From assembly GCF_011578045.1 (NCBI RefSeq), contig NZ_CP049801.1:1426001-1490000 (forward strand): a stretch of 64,000 nucleotides of DNA, read 5' to 3'. The notes beneath the pieces are model-generated. The model saw only the letters and a program-made list of their open reading frames with translations. It ran no database searches and was not told the origin of the DNA. Positions 18,211 through 28,268 of this stretch are shown here, piece after piece. Source of the stretch: Acinetobacter shaoyimingii (lineage in GTDB: Bacteria > Pseudomonadota > Gammaproteobacteria > Pseudomonadales > Moraxellaceae). A program made the translations under genes and the position numbers. Each line of letters begins with the position of its first letter. Position 1 is the first letter of the stretch.

Positions 18211-21200
18211 GTGTCAATAGATTTAAATGTAGACCACCTTGTTATGGCCCGTGATCGTCATCGTTTAAATCGACTACGCAAAGGTAAAGATGCCAACGAA
18301 AAGCAATATCAAGAATTATTTGAAAAATCCAATCAAAAAGTTCGAGCACGTATCGAATCTATTCCCAATATTAAACTGAACCAAGATTTACCTGTTACCC
18401 AATATGCAGACAAACTGATTGAAGCGATTCAAAACAATCAAATCGTGATTATTGCAGGTGAAACTGGCTCTGGTAAAACCACACAATTGCCACAAATTGC
18501 GATGCTGGCGGGTCGTGGTTTAACGGGCTTAATTGGTCATACGCAACCTCGTCGTTTGGCTGCTAGAACAGTTTCGCAACGTATTGCAGAGGAAGTGGGC
18601 GAGCAACTCGGTCAATCCATCAGTTTTAAAATTCGTTTTAATGAACAAGGGTCAGAAAATTCGATTGTTCGTTTAATGACCGATGGTATTTTGTTGGCAG
18701 AGCTGTCCAATGACCGTTTTCTCACCAAATATGACACCATTATTATTGATGAGGCACATGAACGTTCGCTGAACATCGACTTCATTATGGGCTATTTAAA
18801 ACAATTATTACCTAAACGCCCAGATTTAAAAGTCATTATTACCTCTGCTACATTAGATGTAGATCGGTTTTCAAATTACTTCAATCATGCACCCATTTTC
18901 CAAGTTGAAGGCCGAAGTTATCCTGTAGAGTTGCGTTATCGCCCCATTTCTGAATTATCAGTACAAGGCAGTGATGACGATGAATTTGACGACTTTGAGG
19001 AAAACTTACCTCGTGCTGTGGTACAAGCGGTTGAAGAATGCTTCCAAGATGCTGTTGAAAAAGGGCATCCTGAACATGCGGATATTCTGATTTTTGCCAG
19101 CACGGAACAAGAAATTCGTGAGTTGCAAGAAACCTTACAAAAACATGGTCCACGTCATACTCAAGTCTTGACCTTATATGCGCGTTTAGCCATTTCAGAA
19201 CAACAAAAAATCTTTAATCCATCGGGTGGTGGGCGACGTATTATTATTGCGACTAACGTTGCAGAAACGGCTTTAACTGTACCGAATATTCGTTATGTCA
19301 TCGATAGCGGATTCGCCCGTATTTCACGTTATAGCTACCGCTCGCGAGTACAGCGCTTACCGATTGAAGCGATTTCACAAGCCGCGGCCAATCAGCGTAA
19401 AGGGCGTTGTGGACGTATTGCACCGGGTGTATGCATTCGACTGTATTCTGAAGAAGATTTTTTAAGTCGTCCAGAATTTACCGAACCTGAAATTAAGCGG
19501 ACCAATTTGGCATCTGTGATTTTGCAAATGCAAAGTTTAGGTTTGGGTTCACTTGAAGATTTCGATTTTATCGAACCACCAGATCATCGTTTAGTCAATG
19601 ATGGACGTAAGCTTCTAATTGAATTGGGGGCAATGGTTGAGCAAAATAAAGCCTCTCTTTCTCAAAGAGTGAGCAGCACTGCTGCGCAAGGGGGAGATTC
19701 TATTGAAAGTAATCCCTCTAAATCTCCCTTTGAGAAAGGGAGACTTGCTCAAGTTAAGGGAGGTAGCTTAACCAAAATTGGTCAGCAAATGGCACGTATG
19801 CCGATTGACCCACGTCTTGCTCGAATGATTATTGGTGGCGCGCATTTTGGCGTTTTAAATGAGGTCTTGATTATTGTTGCTGCATTGGCAGTTCAAGATC
19901 CACGTGAACGCCCAGCCGATAAGCAAATGCAAGCTGACCAAAAACACGCATTGTTCCGTGAAGCAGATTCTGATTTTTTGTTTTACATCAAGCTTTGGGA
20001 AGCCTTGGTTGCAAATCGTGATATGAGCGAAAATAAACGTCGCACATTTGCACGTCAGCATTACTTAAGTTGGTTGCGTCTGCGTGAATGGAAGAAAACG
20101 CATGAGCAATTGGTTGATTTAGCCAAAGGACTAAAACTGTCTTTTAATGAAAAGAAAGCCAGTTATGAAAATTTACATCGTGCTTTATTGACAGGATTGC
20201 TGTCTTTTATCGCCAATAAAACCGATGAGCGCAATGTCTTTATGGCGGTTCGTCAACAAAAAGCACGGGTATTCCCAGCATCGACCTTACACAAGACCAA
20301 TACGCCTTGGGTCATGGCTTTTGAGATGGTGGAAACGTCACAAGTGTATTTACGCACTTTGGCAAAAATTGAACCCGAATGGATTTTATTGGCTGCGGGT
20401 GACCTGTTAAAGCATCATTATTTTGAGCCACATTGGTCGAAAAAAGCAGGTGTGGTCAATGCCTATGATCAAATTTCATTATTTGGACTTATCATTGAAC
20501 CAAAACGGTTGATGAATTATGAAAAGGTAGATCAAGCAGCAGCGCATGAAATTTTCTTGCGTGATGCGTTAACCACGGGTAATTTGGGCATAACACCACC
20601 ATTTTTAAAGCACAATTTGCTCAAACTTGAAGAAGTGGAACGTGTTGAAGATAAATTGCGTCGTCGCGATTTGGTGGTCGATGAAGAAACCATTTATCAA
20701 TTTTATGCCGCTAAAGTACCGCCTGAAGTTGCAAGCCGACGTATTTTTGAAGATTGGCGTGCGACGGTTGAACCCAATGAGCCTCGCTATCTATTCATTG
20801 AGGAGGATTCCTTATGGATGGATGATCGCCCAACCACCGAGCAATTCCCAGATTATTTACGTAATGGTGAATTGCGTTTAGCTGCCAGTTATCGTTTTGA
20901 CCCAAGTCATGATGAAGATGGCGCAACGGTTAAAATCCCTGTACAAGCTTTGCCACAAGTCGATGAAAATATTTGGTCGTGGGGAATTCCTGGGTGGCGC
21001 CAAGATTTAATCGAAGCGTTGCTAAAAGCGTTACCAAAGGATAAACGTCGAAATCTGGTTCCCATTCCAGATACAGCACGAAAATTAATTGCAAAAATCG
21101 ATGCGATGCATTTACGTGAACATATTTTTAATTTCTTAGCATTCCAATTGCGTGGTGAACAAATTTCAGTCAAAGATTTTTCATATGAGCGTGTTGAGGA

Positions 21201-22176
21201 ATATTTACGTCCTTTGATCAAAGTAATTGATGAAAAAGGGCGGGTGATTGAAAAAGGGCGTGATCTAGCTGAGCTCAAAGCACGTTGTCGTACTGAAACG
21301 CATAGCCCCGTGAAACAGCTGAAAGGCGAGTTTAAAACTTTCCCCGATACTTTTGTCTTTGAAGCATCACAAAAAGTTACGGGTGTGGTGGTCAAACAAT
21401 ATCAAGCTTTAGTGCCGACAAAAGCATTTAGGCAGCTAGATGCAAAAGACGAATCAGGTATTGTGATTCAAACCTTTAACGATCAGGCAGAAGCGATTCG
21501 ACAGCATCGAAACGGGATTATTCGTCTGATTCATATGCAATTGGGTGATTTGATTCGTCAGTTAAAAAAACAAATTGCCAAACCATTGGCTTTGGCTTAT
21601 TCACCTTTGGGTGATAAATCACAACTGGAGCAAATGCTGGTCTATGCCACATTACAAATGGCGATTCAAGATTTGCCAATCAATGCTACCGAATACCAAC
21701 AGCTACTTGAAAAAGTCAAAAAAGAGTTTTTAAGCTTTGGTCAAGATGCGCTCAGAATGATGAGTGAAATTTATATCCAGTGGCAAGAAATTCGTCAAAA
21801 GCTTTTGGTTTTGGATCAAAATGTTTTTGCTAAAAATATGGATGATATCGAAGATCAGCTTGACCTCATGAATTTATCCGATTTTGTCTACACCAAATCA
21901 CATGACGTTTGGTGTGAATTTCCACGTTATCTGAAAGCCTTAATTTTACGTCTGGATCGCTTACCGCATAATTTACAACGAGATAATGGTGCAATTGCAG
22001 AAGTTGATCCGTGGATGGATAAAATATTCAAGCATAAAGACGATCCTCGCACCAAAGAATTGTATTTTATGATTGAAGAATTGCGTATTTCTTTGTTCTC
22101 GCAACCCATGAAAACCAAGATGCCAATTTCTCCAACTCGACTACAAAAAGTATGGGATCGTCTCGGAATCAGTTAA
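18211..22176 (+). CDS. hrpA: ATP-dependent RNA helicase HrpA (DEAH box)
   Basis: A 1321-residue DEAH helicase. Walker A GETGSGKT (83-90), DEAH at 180-183, SAT motif near 214, motif VI QRKGRCGR near 398, then the HA2/OB and the long HrpA-specific C-terminus. HrpA remodels mRNA and rescues stalled ribosomes in bacteria. Start is a GTG at 18211; the next in-frame ATG is 12 codons on. Odd: residues about 480-518 are an insertion of low-complexity sequence (SKSPFEKG motif) encoded by a palindromic repeat at 19651-19767, lying before the conserved LTKIGQQMARMPIDPRLARM block. The frame stays open, so the protein is probably functional. Confidence 0.95.
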   Translation: MSIDLNVDHLVMARDRHRLNRLRKGKDANEKQYQELFEKSNQKVRARIESIPNIKLNQDLPVTQYADKLIEAIQNNQIVIIAGETGSGKTTQLPQIAMLAGRGLTGLIGHTQPRRLAARTVSQRIAEEVGEQLGQSISFKIRFNEQGSENSIVRLMTDGILLAELSNDRFLTKYDTIIIDEAHERSLNIDFIMGYLKQLLPKRPDLKVIITSATLDVDRFSNYFNHAPIFQVEGRSYPVELRYRPISELSVQGSDDDEFDDFEENLPRAVVQAVEECFQDAVEKGHPEHADILIFASTEQEIRELQETLQKHGPRHTQVLTLYARLAISEQQKIFNPSGGGRRIIIATNVAETALTVPNIRYVIDSGFARISRYSYRSRVQRLPIEAISQAAANQRKGRCGRIAPGVCIRLYSEEDFLSRPEFTEPEIKRTNLASVILQMQSLGLGSLEDFDFIEPPDHRLVNDGRKLLIELGAMVEQNKASLSQRVSSTAAQGGDSIESNPSKSPFEKGRLAQVKGGSLTKIGQQMARMPIDPRLARMIIGGAHFGVLNEVLIIVAALAVQDPRERPADKQMQADQKHALFREADSDFLFYIKLWEALVANRDMSENKRRTFARQHYLSWLRLREWKKTHEQLVDLAKGLKLSFNEKKASYENLHRALLTGLLSFIANKTDERNVFMAVRQQKARVFPASTLHKTNTPWVMAFEMVETSQVYLRTLAKIEPEWILLAAGDLLKHHYFEPHWSKKAGVVNAYDQISLFGLIIEPKRLMNYEKVDQAAAHEIFLRDALTTGNLGITPPFLKHNLLKLEEVERVEDKLRRRDLVVDEETIYQFYAAKVPPEVASRRIFEDWRATVEPNEPRYLFIEEDSLWMDDRPTTEQFPDYLRNGELRLAASYRFDPSHDEDGATVKIPVQALPQVDENIWSWGIPGWRQDLIEALLKALPKDKRRNLVPIPDTARKLIAKIDAMHLREHIFNFLAFQLRGEQISVKDFSYERVEEYLRPLIKVIDEKGRVIEKGRDLAELKARCRTETHSPVKQLKGEFKTFPDTFVFEASQKVTGVVVKQYQALVPTKAFRQLDAKDESGIVIQTFNDQAEAIRQHRNGIIRLIHMQLGDLIRQLKKQIAKPLALAYSPLGDKSQLEQMLVYATLQMAIQDLPINATEYQQLLEKVKKEFLSFGQDALRMMSEIYIQWQEIRQKLLVLDQNVFAKNMDDIEDQLDLMNLSDFVYTKSHDVWCEFPRYLKALILRLDRLPHNLQRDNGAIAEVDPWMDKIFKHKDDPRTKELYFMIEELRISLFSQPMKTKMPISPTRLQKVWDRLGIS
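19651..19767 (+). repeat. Palindromic repeat element inserted in frame in hrpA
   Basis: About 117 bases with several inverted repeats: CTCTTT-CTC-AAAGAG, GGGAGATT paired with AATCTCCC, and a perfect TCTCCCTTT-GAG-AAAGGGAGA. The sequence is unlike the codon use around it and resembles the intergenic 'AAATCTCCCTTT..AAAGGGAG' type of repeat common in Acinetobacter and relatives (from memory). Its length is a multiple of three and it carries no stop in this frame. Boundaries are estimated from where HrpA homology resumes. Confidence 0.65.
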
Positions 22177-22221
22177 GATAGTACCAATTTAGTTTTTCAG
22201 ATTTTTGAAAAGGAGTTTTAC

Positions 22222-23337
22222 ATGGGCATCCGCATTACGGGTACTGGCTTATTCCATCCTGAAGAAGTCATTACCAACGAAGAGTTAGTTCAAGCTTTAA
22301 ATGCTTATGTGGAACAATACAATCAAGACAACGCAGCGCAAATCGAAGCGGGTGAGTTAGAAGCTCGTCGTGGTTCAAGCGCTGAGTTTATTGAAAAAGC
22401 TTCTGGTGTAAAACGTCGTTATGTAGTTGAAAAATCAGGTATCTTAGATCCAAAGCGTTTACGTCCAATTTTACGTGAACGTTCAAATGATGAGCTTTCA
22501 TTACAAGCAGAATGGGGTGTCATTGCTGCTAAACAAGCAATGGAAAATGCAGGTGTGACGGCTGAAGACATTGATGTTGTGATTTTAGCATGTTCAAATA
22601 TGCAGCGTGCTTATCCAGCTGTTGCGATTGAAATTCAGACAGCACTAGGTATCCAAGGTTATGCCTATGACATGAATGTAGCATGTTCAGCGGCAACCTT
22701 TGGTTTAAAGCAAGCGTATGATGCCATCAAAGCAGGTGCGCGCCGTGTGTTACTCGTGAATGTTGAAATTACCTCTGCACATACAGATTTCCGCTCACGT
22801 GACTGTCATTTTATTTTTGGTGATGTTGCTACGGCTTCAATCATTGAAGATACAACGACTAAAACAGGTTTTGAAATTTTAGATACTCAGTTATTTACTC
22901 AATTTTCAAATAACATCCGTAATAACTTTGGTTTCATGAACCCAAGTGAAACAACGGATACTGATGACAAACGCTTCCGCCAAGATGGACGTAAAGTCTT
23001 TAAAGAAGTATGCCCACTCGTTGCGAAGATGATCACCAAGCAACTTGAAAAGAACAATGTTGCACCGAACAATGTGAAACGCTTCTGGTTGCATCAAGCC
23101 AATGCCAGCATGAATGAACTGATTTTAAAATTGGTGGTGGGTAAACAAGCTGCTGAAGCAGATCCGAACTTAGTCCCAATTATTCTTGATGAGTTTGCCA
23201 ATACCTCATCAGCGGGTGTGATCATTGCGCTACACCGCTCAGCTAATCAAGTAGATGATGGTGAATATGGCGTGTTATGTTCATTTGGTGCAGGCTACTC
23301 AGTGGGTAGTATCCTCGTTCAAAAGCATGTCGCTTAA
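22222..23337 (+). CDS. fabH: Beta-ketoacyl-ACP synthase III (FabH family)
   Basis: A 371-residue thiolase-fold condensing enzyme. The catalytic triad is visible: C155 in [11 protein letters not shown]291 in WLHQAN and N327 in EFANTSSAG. It belongs to the longer FabH-like group known from Pseudomonas (about 370 residues), some of which take medium-chain acyl-CoA from beta-oxidation into fatty acid synthesis rather than acetyl-CoA. The chain preference cannot be read from sequence. It lies 45 bases after hrpA with a good AAGGAG site, and is followed by an acyltransferase gene, which suggests a lipid role for the pair. Confidence 0.88.
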   Translation: MGIRITGTGLFHPEEVITNEELVQALNAYVEQYNQDNAAQIEAGELEARRGSSAEFIEKASGVKRRYVVEKSGILDPKRLRPILRERSNDELSLQAEWGVIAAKQAMENAGVTAEDIDVVILACSNMQRAYPAVAIEIQTALGIQGYAYDMNVACSAATFGLKQAYDAIKAGARRVLLVNVEITSAHTDFRSRDCHFIFGDVATASIIEDTTTKTGFEILDTQLFTQFSNNIRNNFGFMNPSETTDTDDKRFRQDGRKVFKEVCPLVAKMITKQLEKNNVAPNNVKRFWLHQANASMNELILKLVVGKQAAEADPNLVPIILDEFANTSSAGVIIALHRSANQVDDGEYGVLCSFGAGYSVGSILVQKHVA

Positions 23338-23451
23338 AAAACTTCGAAGGTATAAAACCCTGTCTGTAATCCATTGACAAAATCTCTACGTTTGCATTGA
23401 GGTGGAATGCACTACAATGTAAGTATTGAGATTTTATTGAAAGATTACATT

Positions 23452-24240
23452 ATGGGTAGTGAAGAAAATTTTAAAGCGTTGCATATTCAGCATAATTCGA
23501 AACTCATCCGATTAGGCAGTTTATTGCAACGCTTTTATTTTCGTCCAACATTTTTCGGTGTTGAGCATATCAACCCAAATCAACCCGCGATGTACGTGGG
23601 TAATCATACGATTTATGGTGTATTAGATTCACCTATTATCATTGATTATCTTTATACAGAGCATAAAATTGCGATTGTAAGCTTAGCAGATCATCTCCAT
23701 TTTAAAGTACCGCTTTGGCGTAAAGTGGTTACGGGGATGGGGGGCGTGGATGGAATTCAAGAATATGCCCGTCAAGCCATGCAACAAGGCTACTCGTTAT
23801 TAATCTTTCCAGGTGGTGGGCGAGAGGTTGCTAAAAGACGTGGAGAAGAATATCAACTGATTTGGAAAGAGCGTTACGGTTTTTTAAAACTTGCACAAGA
23901 ATTCAATTATGATATTGTACCTTTTGCTGCATTGGGTGGTGATGATGTTTACGAATTGGGCTTTGATGCCAATACGCTGCTTGAACAAAAGTGGTTTAAA
24001 AAATTACTCACTGTTCCATCTATAGGAAAATTGTTACGCAATGGTGAAGTTATTCCATCAGTTCCTAAAAATATTATTCCTAAAAGAGTCCATTTTTACT
24101 TTAAATTTCTTCCAAATCAGAAAGTAGATAAAGAATTGACTGCTATGGAATTAAAAAAATATAGAGATGATTTGCAAGAAAAAATATATCAAACATTGCA
24201 AGAGCTGGTTGAGATTAGAACATTAAATACAAAATTATGA
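23452..24240 (+). CDS. Lysophospholipid acyltransferase family protein (PlsC-like)
   Basis: A 262-residue acyltransferase. The acceptor/catalytic motif is a variant NH-x6-D (N51 H52, D59 in GNHTIYGVLD), with FPGGGRE near 125 as the glycerol-phosphate-binding-type block and VPFAALGGDD near 160. It resembles the DAGAT/TMEM68-type branch rather than classical PlsC. Substrate unknown, probably a membrane lipid or wax-type acceptor, given Acinetobacter storage-lipid biology. The frame is open from an ATG at 23407, but AGGTGG there is one base from the ATG, too close; 23452 has GAAAGA eight bases upstream. Start not certain. Confidence 0.75.
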   Translation: MGSEENFKALHIQHNSKLIRLGSLLQRFYFRPTFFGVEHINPNQPAMYVGNHTIYGVLDSPIIIDYLYTEHKIAIVSLADHLHFKVPLWRKVVTGMGGVDGIQEYARQAMQQGYSLLIFPGGGREVAKRRGEEYQLIWKERYGFLKLAQEFNYDIVPFAALGGDDVYELGFDANTLLEQKWFKKLLTVPSIGKLLRNGEVIPSVPKNIIPKRVHFYFKFLPNQKVDKELTAMELKKYRDDLQEKIYQTLQELVEIRTLNTKL

Positions 24241-24395
24241 TGTGAAATAAAACAATATAAATAACGTGAAATATAAATTATTAAACAATAAAATCATCAA
24301 TATATTTTTTCCAAAAATCATAATTCTTTACTTATATAGGCTTTAAAATATACAAAAAAAGGGTATTATGAATTTGTAGAAGAAACTGAAGTTAG

Positions 24396-24432
24396 TAGCC
24401 CAATGAATATACTCCTCATTGGGCTTTTTTTA
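24396..24432. terminator. Terminator between acyltransferase and pirin genes
   Basis: AGCCCAATGA / TCATTGGGCT followed by seven T residues; serves the rightward acyltransferase gene. Confidence 0.85.
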
Positions 24433-24462
24433 TTCAAATAATATTGATCTGTATTGATCTGC

Positions 24463-25476
24463 TTAAGTATTTATCTGATTGTTTTCAGGATATTCCATTT
24501 CTTGCCCTTTCTTATAACTGGCAAAGCGAGGTTGCTCACGTTTAAATACTGGAGCAGGGCTTGGCCAAGGCCACGGACCAAAATGTGTTTGGCGATAACG
24601 TGCAAATGCATGGTTTAATTCATCATCGCTATTGAGTACAAATGGTCCCCGCATGGCAACAGGCGCTCCAATCGGTTCACCTTCCAGCCATAAAATTCGG
24701 GACTCAAACTCACCATTTTTTAAATGAATAACTTCATCAGGTTTAAGCTCAACCAAATGTTTAAATGGAATATTTTGACCAGCAATTTGCATATCAGGGC
24801 CTTCATAATAATAAGCAAATCGCGTTGAGGTTGCAGTTGTGGCTGGTATATCTAATTCCGCATTAGGTTGCATGACAATCATATAAATATTGACTTTATT
24901 TTCGGCTGATGCTGCCCAAGAATGCGGTGGTCGGCTAATCGCTAACGTATCTTCAAACACACCTGAGATCACACGAATATCTGACTGTTTCTCATTGGCA
25001 TCGGTTTTATTAACATGGGGGATGTTTTCACGCCACATCATTTTATAGTCAGCATCATGCGTTTTTTCTTCTGGTGATGAATTAAACCAGATTTGAAACA
25101 GTTCAAAGGTATTTTCTTTATCTTGGTGCAGAAGCGGGAACATTTCACAATGTTCTACACCATTACCGGTACTGAGCCATTGCACATCACCTTCAGCATA
25201 ACGACCACTGTTACCTAAGGAATCGAAATGATCGACATATCCACGTTCCACTAAGGTAATGGTTTCAAATCCTGTGTGTGGATGTTCAGGAAAGCCAGGA
25301 ACGACATCGCCGTAGTACATTCGATAAGGTTTATCTGCAGTTGGTGGGCTTACTGGACCAAGCTGTTCGTTACCCGCTGGAAAATAATCGATATGATGGG
25401 CAGTAAAAATAAATGGATCTTTTAAGTCCAAACGGAACTCAATCGGTTGTATATCGTAAATCAATGGATTGGACAT
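24463..25476 (-). CDS. Pirin family protein
   Basis: A 337-residue bicupin of the pirin family. The N-terminal cupin carries the metal site: PEHPHTGFETIT (two His), then the later EHCEM with His and Glu. The GPVSPP..DKPYRMYYGDV segment before it and GEPIGAPVAMRGPFVLN in the C-terminal cupin are pirin hallmarks. Pirins bind iron and some have quercetinase or regulatory roles; none can be assigned here. The frame opens at 25494; ATG at 25476 is chosen because GGAG is six bases upstream. Divergent from the SDR gene. Confidence 0.88.
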   Translation of the reverse strand: MSNPLIYDIQPIEFRLDLKDPFIFTAHHIDYFPAGNEQLGPVSPPTADKPYRMYYGDVVPGFPEHPHTGFETITLVERGYVDHFDSLGNSGRYAEGDVQWLSTGNGVEHCEMFPLLHQDKENTFELFQIWFNSSPEEKTHDADYKMMWRENIPHVNKTDANEKQSDIRVISGVFEDTLAISRPPHSWAASAENKVNIYMIVMQPNAELDIPATTATSTRFAYYYEGPDMQIAGQNIPFKHLVELKPDEVIHLKNGEFESRILWLEGEPIGAPVAMRGPFVLNSDDELNHAFARYRQTHFGPWPWPSPAPVFKREQPRFASYKKGQEMEYPENNQINT

Positions 25477-25494
25477 ATTGTGCTCCATAGGCAT

Positions 25495-25822
25495 AAATCA
25501 TCGCTAATGTAAAAATGGCAGCAATGCCTGTGCTTTATTGTTTATATCATTATTCAATCATATTCTTGTGTGTTAGAGCGTTTCTAAATGTAGGATAAAC
25601 TGTTGCAAATAAAATCATATCTTTCGATTGCAATATATGCTTGAGTACATTTTGTATAATTCTTTGCACTGAAAATGAGCTGTTCGGCTATCAAACAAAT
25701 GCATAAAAAGAAATAGCATAATCAGAGCATAGACGACTAGATCGTTCATAAACTGTTTTTGCATCACAGCTTAAATTTTGTACATTGAATGCAGTGTTAA
25801 AAAATAAATAGAGGGAAATAAA
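25495..25822. other. Divergent promoter region, pirin and SDR genes
   Basis: 328 bases, AT-rich. A plausible rightward promoter is TTGCAT (25767-25772) with TACATT 16 bases later, upstream of the GAGGG ribosome-binding site of the SDR gene. No operator palindrome was recognised. Confidence 0.3.
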
Positions 25823-26650
25823 ATGTCACTGAAAGGAAAAACGTTATTTATTACTGGTGCAAGTCGTGGAATCGGTCGTGAAATTGCATTGAAAGCTGCC
25901 AAAGATGGCGCAAACATTGTTATTGCAGCAAAAACAACGACAGAGCATCCAAAACTTGGCGGTACGATTCATTCTGTTGCTAAAGAAATTGAAGAAGCAG
26001 GTGGACACGCTTTAGCGATCCAATTGGATGTACGTGATCAAGCTGCTGTTGCGGCAGCAATGAAACAGGCAGCAGAAGATTTTGGTGGCATTGATATTTT
26101 AATTAATAATGCAGGTGCAATTAATTTATCAGGTGTTGAAACACTAGATCCAAATCGATTCGATTTAATGTATCAGGTGAATACTCGTGCGGTGATGGTC
26201 TGTAGCCAAGCTGCATTGCCTTATTTAAAACAAAGCGCCAATCCACATATCTTAAGTTTATCTCCACCTTTAAATTTAAAAGAGTCATGGTTTGCTGTGC
26301 ATTCGCCGTACACGATTACTAAATATGGTATGAGTATGCTGACGATTGGGATGAACCAAGAATTTGCCAATTATGGTATTAGTGTAAATGCATTGTGGCC
26401 GAGAACCATTATTGCGACAGCTGCGATTGAGTTTTCTTTAGGTGGTCGTGAGTTATTTAGCCGAGCTCGAACACCGGCGATTATGGCAGATGCAGCTTAT
26501 GCGATCATCAACAGTGAAAAGCGAAGCATTACTGGTCGACTTATGATTGATGAAGAAATTTTACGTGAGCAAGGCGTAACAGATTTCGAGCAGTATCGTG
26601 TTGAACAATCTGATGATGAATTAATGGTGGATTTGTTTGTAGATCCTTAA
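25823..26650 (+). CDS. SDR family oxidoreductase (HSDL2-like)
   Basis: A 275-residue short-chain dehydrogenase. NAD(P) motif TGASRGIG (11-18), NNAG (95-98), catalytic Y163-x3-K167 (SPYTITK) and the HSDL2-type TTTEHPKLGGTIHSVA segment near 38-52, typical of the peroxisomal HSDL2 family and bacterial relatives often annotated as linked to fatty acid metabolism. The catalytic serine position is in SLSPPL. Substrate unknown. Single-gene unit with terminator. Confidence 0.9.
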   Translation: MSLKGKTLFITGASRGIGREIALKAAKDGANIVIAAKTTTEHPKLGGTIHSVAKEIEEAGGHALAIQLDVRDQAAVAAAMKQAAEDFGGIDILINNAGAINLSGVETLDPNRFDLMYQVNTRAVMVCSQAALPYLKQSANPHILSLSPPLNLKESWFAVHSPYTITKYGMSMLTIGMNQEFANYGISVNALWPRTIIATAAIEFSLGGRELFSRARTPAIMADAAYAIINSEKRSITGRLMIDEEILREQGVTDFEQYRVEQSDDELMVDLFVDP

Positions 26651-26672
26651 TCCAGCATAAATGATCTAATTG

Positions 26673-26697
26673 AAGCCCAAAATTTGGGCTTTTTTTA
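26673..26697 (+). terminator. Terminator of the SDR gene
   Basis: AAGCCCAA / TTGGGCTT hairpin with seven T residues, 22 bases after the SDR stop codon. Confidence 0.9.
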
Positions 26698-26755
26698 ATT
26701 GATTATTCTTTGAAATTAAAGATAATTTATAAAAGTTTATGAAAAATAAATACTT

Positions 26756-27135
26756 ATGTTAACTTTAGTGATTGTGCTCATTCTCCTGGTTGTGATGATT
26801 GCCTATACACAGAAAGGTCAATCACATCAAAAGACTTCTCAACTGCACCCATATAAAGGGGATAAAAATAAACGAATTTCAGATCTAACTCGACTTATGA
26901 TCGTTGTAAAAAAGAGTTCCTCAATTTAGAGGTGAAAAAATATAACAATCAGATTGTGATACGTGAGCATGCAAGATTTAATGCTACGCCCAAAGATCTG
27001 GTCTATGTCACTTTAGATTCAACTAAGCCAAAAAGCCTTTCAAAAAGTGGGGCATTCATAGTGGCATGGTATCCAGCGCCGCCAACCAAGCAAGAAATGC
27101 GTTCAGACTTTGCAAGTGTACTGAATCAGTACTAA
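26756..27135 (+). pseudogene. Small membrane-anchored protein gene split by an apparent frameshift
   Basis: ATG at 26756 opens a frame encoding an N-terminal membrane helix (LTLVIVLILLVVMIAY) and a basic linker, ending at a TAG (26927-26929). A second frame, open from 26872, reads STYDRCKKEFLNLEVKKYNN and continues to a stop at 27133-27135 with coding character throughout. The join lies near 26866-26890; one extra A in the AAA before CG at 26870-26872 would give one frame of about 126 residues. So this is one hypothetical gene broken by a single missing base, mutation or base-calling error. No known domain. Confidence 0.55.
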
Positions 27136-27185
27136 ATTGGAAGCAAAGCTATTCATATTTGCCAGGTTTTTGAGCATCATTTTAT

Positions 27186-28268
27186 TTAACTTGGGTGATT
27201 GTTTTCAAAAACAAAGGTTAATAGATGTCGATGAATAAATCGCAATTTATCTTTTACCGTATCAGTGAGTTTAAACGGATAGGCATCCGCGAGTCCCATG
27301 CTTCGATTCAAAGCATTGAGATTGAAGGTCAACGTCACCCAGTTTTGCAGTGTTGCTTCAAAGTCTTTGGCACCAATTGGACATTCTTCAAAATTTAATT
27401 GATTCAGTGTTGTACCATTCCCTTGAATTGAAATGCCAGCATAGTATGCGGTTTCAAGGGTTTCCATCATATGTAAATAATGCGCCCATGTCTCAGCCCA
27501 GTCTTCCCAAGGATGCGCCGTAGCATATGTACTGATGTAACTTTCTTGCCAATTGAGTGGAGGACCTTCGTTATAATGGCGTTGCAATGCTTCACTATAA
27601 TCCAGTCTTTCATCGCCAAAATACAGTCGAAATTCTTCAATCAGTTCTGGGTGCAAATACTGCATGACATTGAAATAGAAATGCCCACTTTCATGTCGGA
27701 AATGCCCCAGTAAAGTTCTGTAGTTTTCACCCATATTTTCACGGGTTTTTTCACGATATACCACATCCGCTTCGCTTGCATTCAATGTAATGATGCCATT
27801 GGCATGACCCGTCAAAACAGGTTGATCATCATTCGGCATTAAAAAGTCAAAGCGTAATCCGTATGGATCTGTGTCTGACTTTTTAGGTCGCGGCATAATA
27901 TGTAAGCGTTGCGTCAAATATAAAAAACGACGTTTGGCCATTTCTAGACGTGACCAATATGTGATGTTTTCAGCCTGACTCAAATCCAAGATGGTATGCG
28001 TCAATTGGCAAGATTCACAGTACACATTGTCATCGTCGGCAGGAATCAACCAATTACAATTTTGATATAAACTGTAATTACGACAAGGTTTGAATAGGGT
28101 TGATTTAAATGATGTGTTTTGAGCGACCCAAGTTGCATCTGATTCTATTTTAAATGTGCCCATGTATTTTTCAGATGCGACATAGCCAATATGACTATGA
28201 CAATGATCACATTGATAGTCCATAAAATAAATTTGATGATGGCAAGAGGTACATTCAAAATATTTCAT
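27186..28268 (-). CDS. Putative zinc-binding metallopeptidase with N-terminal zinc ribbon
   Basis: A 360-residue protein. The N-terminus has a zinc ribbon (CTSC at 6-9 and CDHC near 20), with another Cys pair, YCESC, near 84. The C-terminal domain carries HESGH near 190 (an HExxH zincin site), a downstream Glu-rich helix, and the WEDWAETWAHYLHM segment, all diagnostic of the putative zinc-binding metallopeptidase family (Peptidase_Mx). Substrate unknown. Single gene on the minus strand. Confidence 0.85.
   Translation of the reverse strand: MKYFECTSCHHQIYFMDYQCDHCHSHIGYVASEKYMGTFKIESDATWVAQNTSFKSTLFKPCRNYSLYQNCNWLIPADDDNVYCESCQLTHTILDLSQAENITYWSRLEMAKRRFLYLTQRLHIMPRPKKSDTDPYGLRFDFLMPNDDQPVLTGHANGIITLNASEADVVYREKTRENMGENYRTLLGHFRHESGHFYFNVMQYLHPELIEEFRLYFGDERLDYSEALQRHYNEGPPLNWQESYISTYATAHPWEDWAETWAHYLHMMETLETAYYAGISIQGNGTTLNQLNFEECPIGAKDFEATLQNWVTLTFNLNALNRSMGLADAYPFKLTDTVKDKLRFIHRHLLTFVFENNHPS

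Noticed and set aside
23374..23418. TTGACA with TACAAT as a promoter for the acyltransferase gene
   Set aside because: Spacing is about 33 bases, far from 17; no better -10 element fits.
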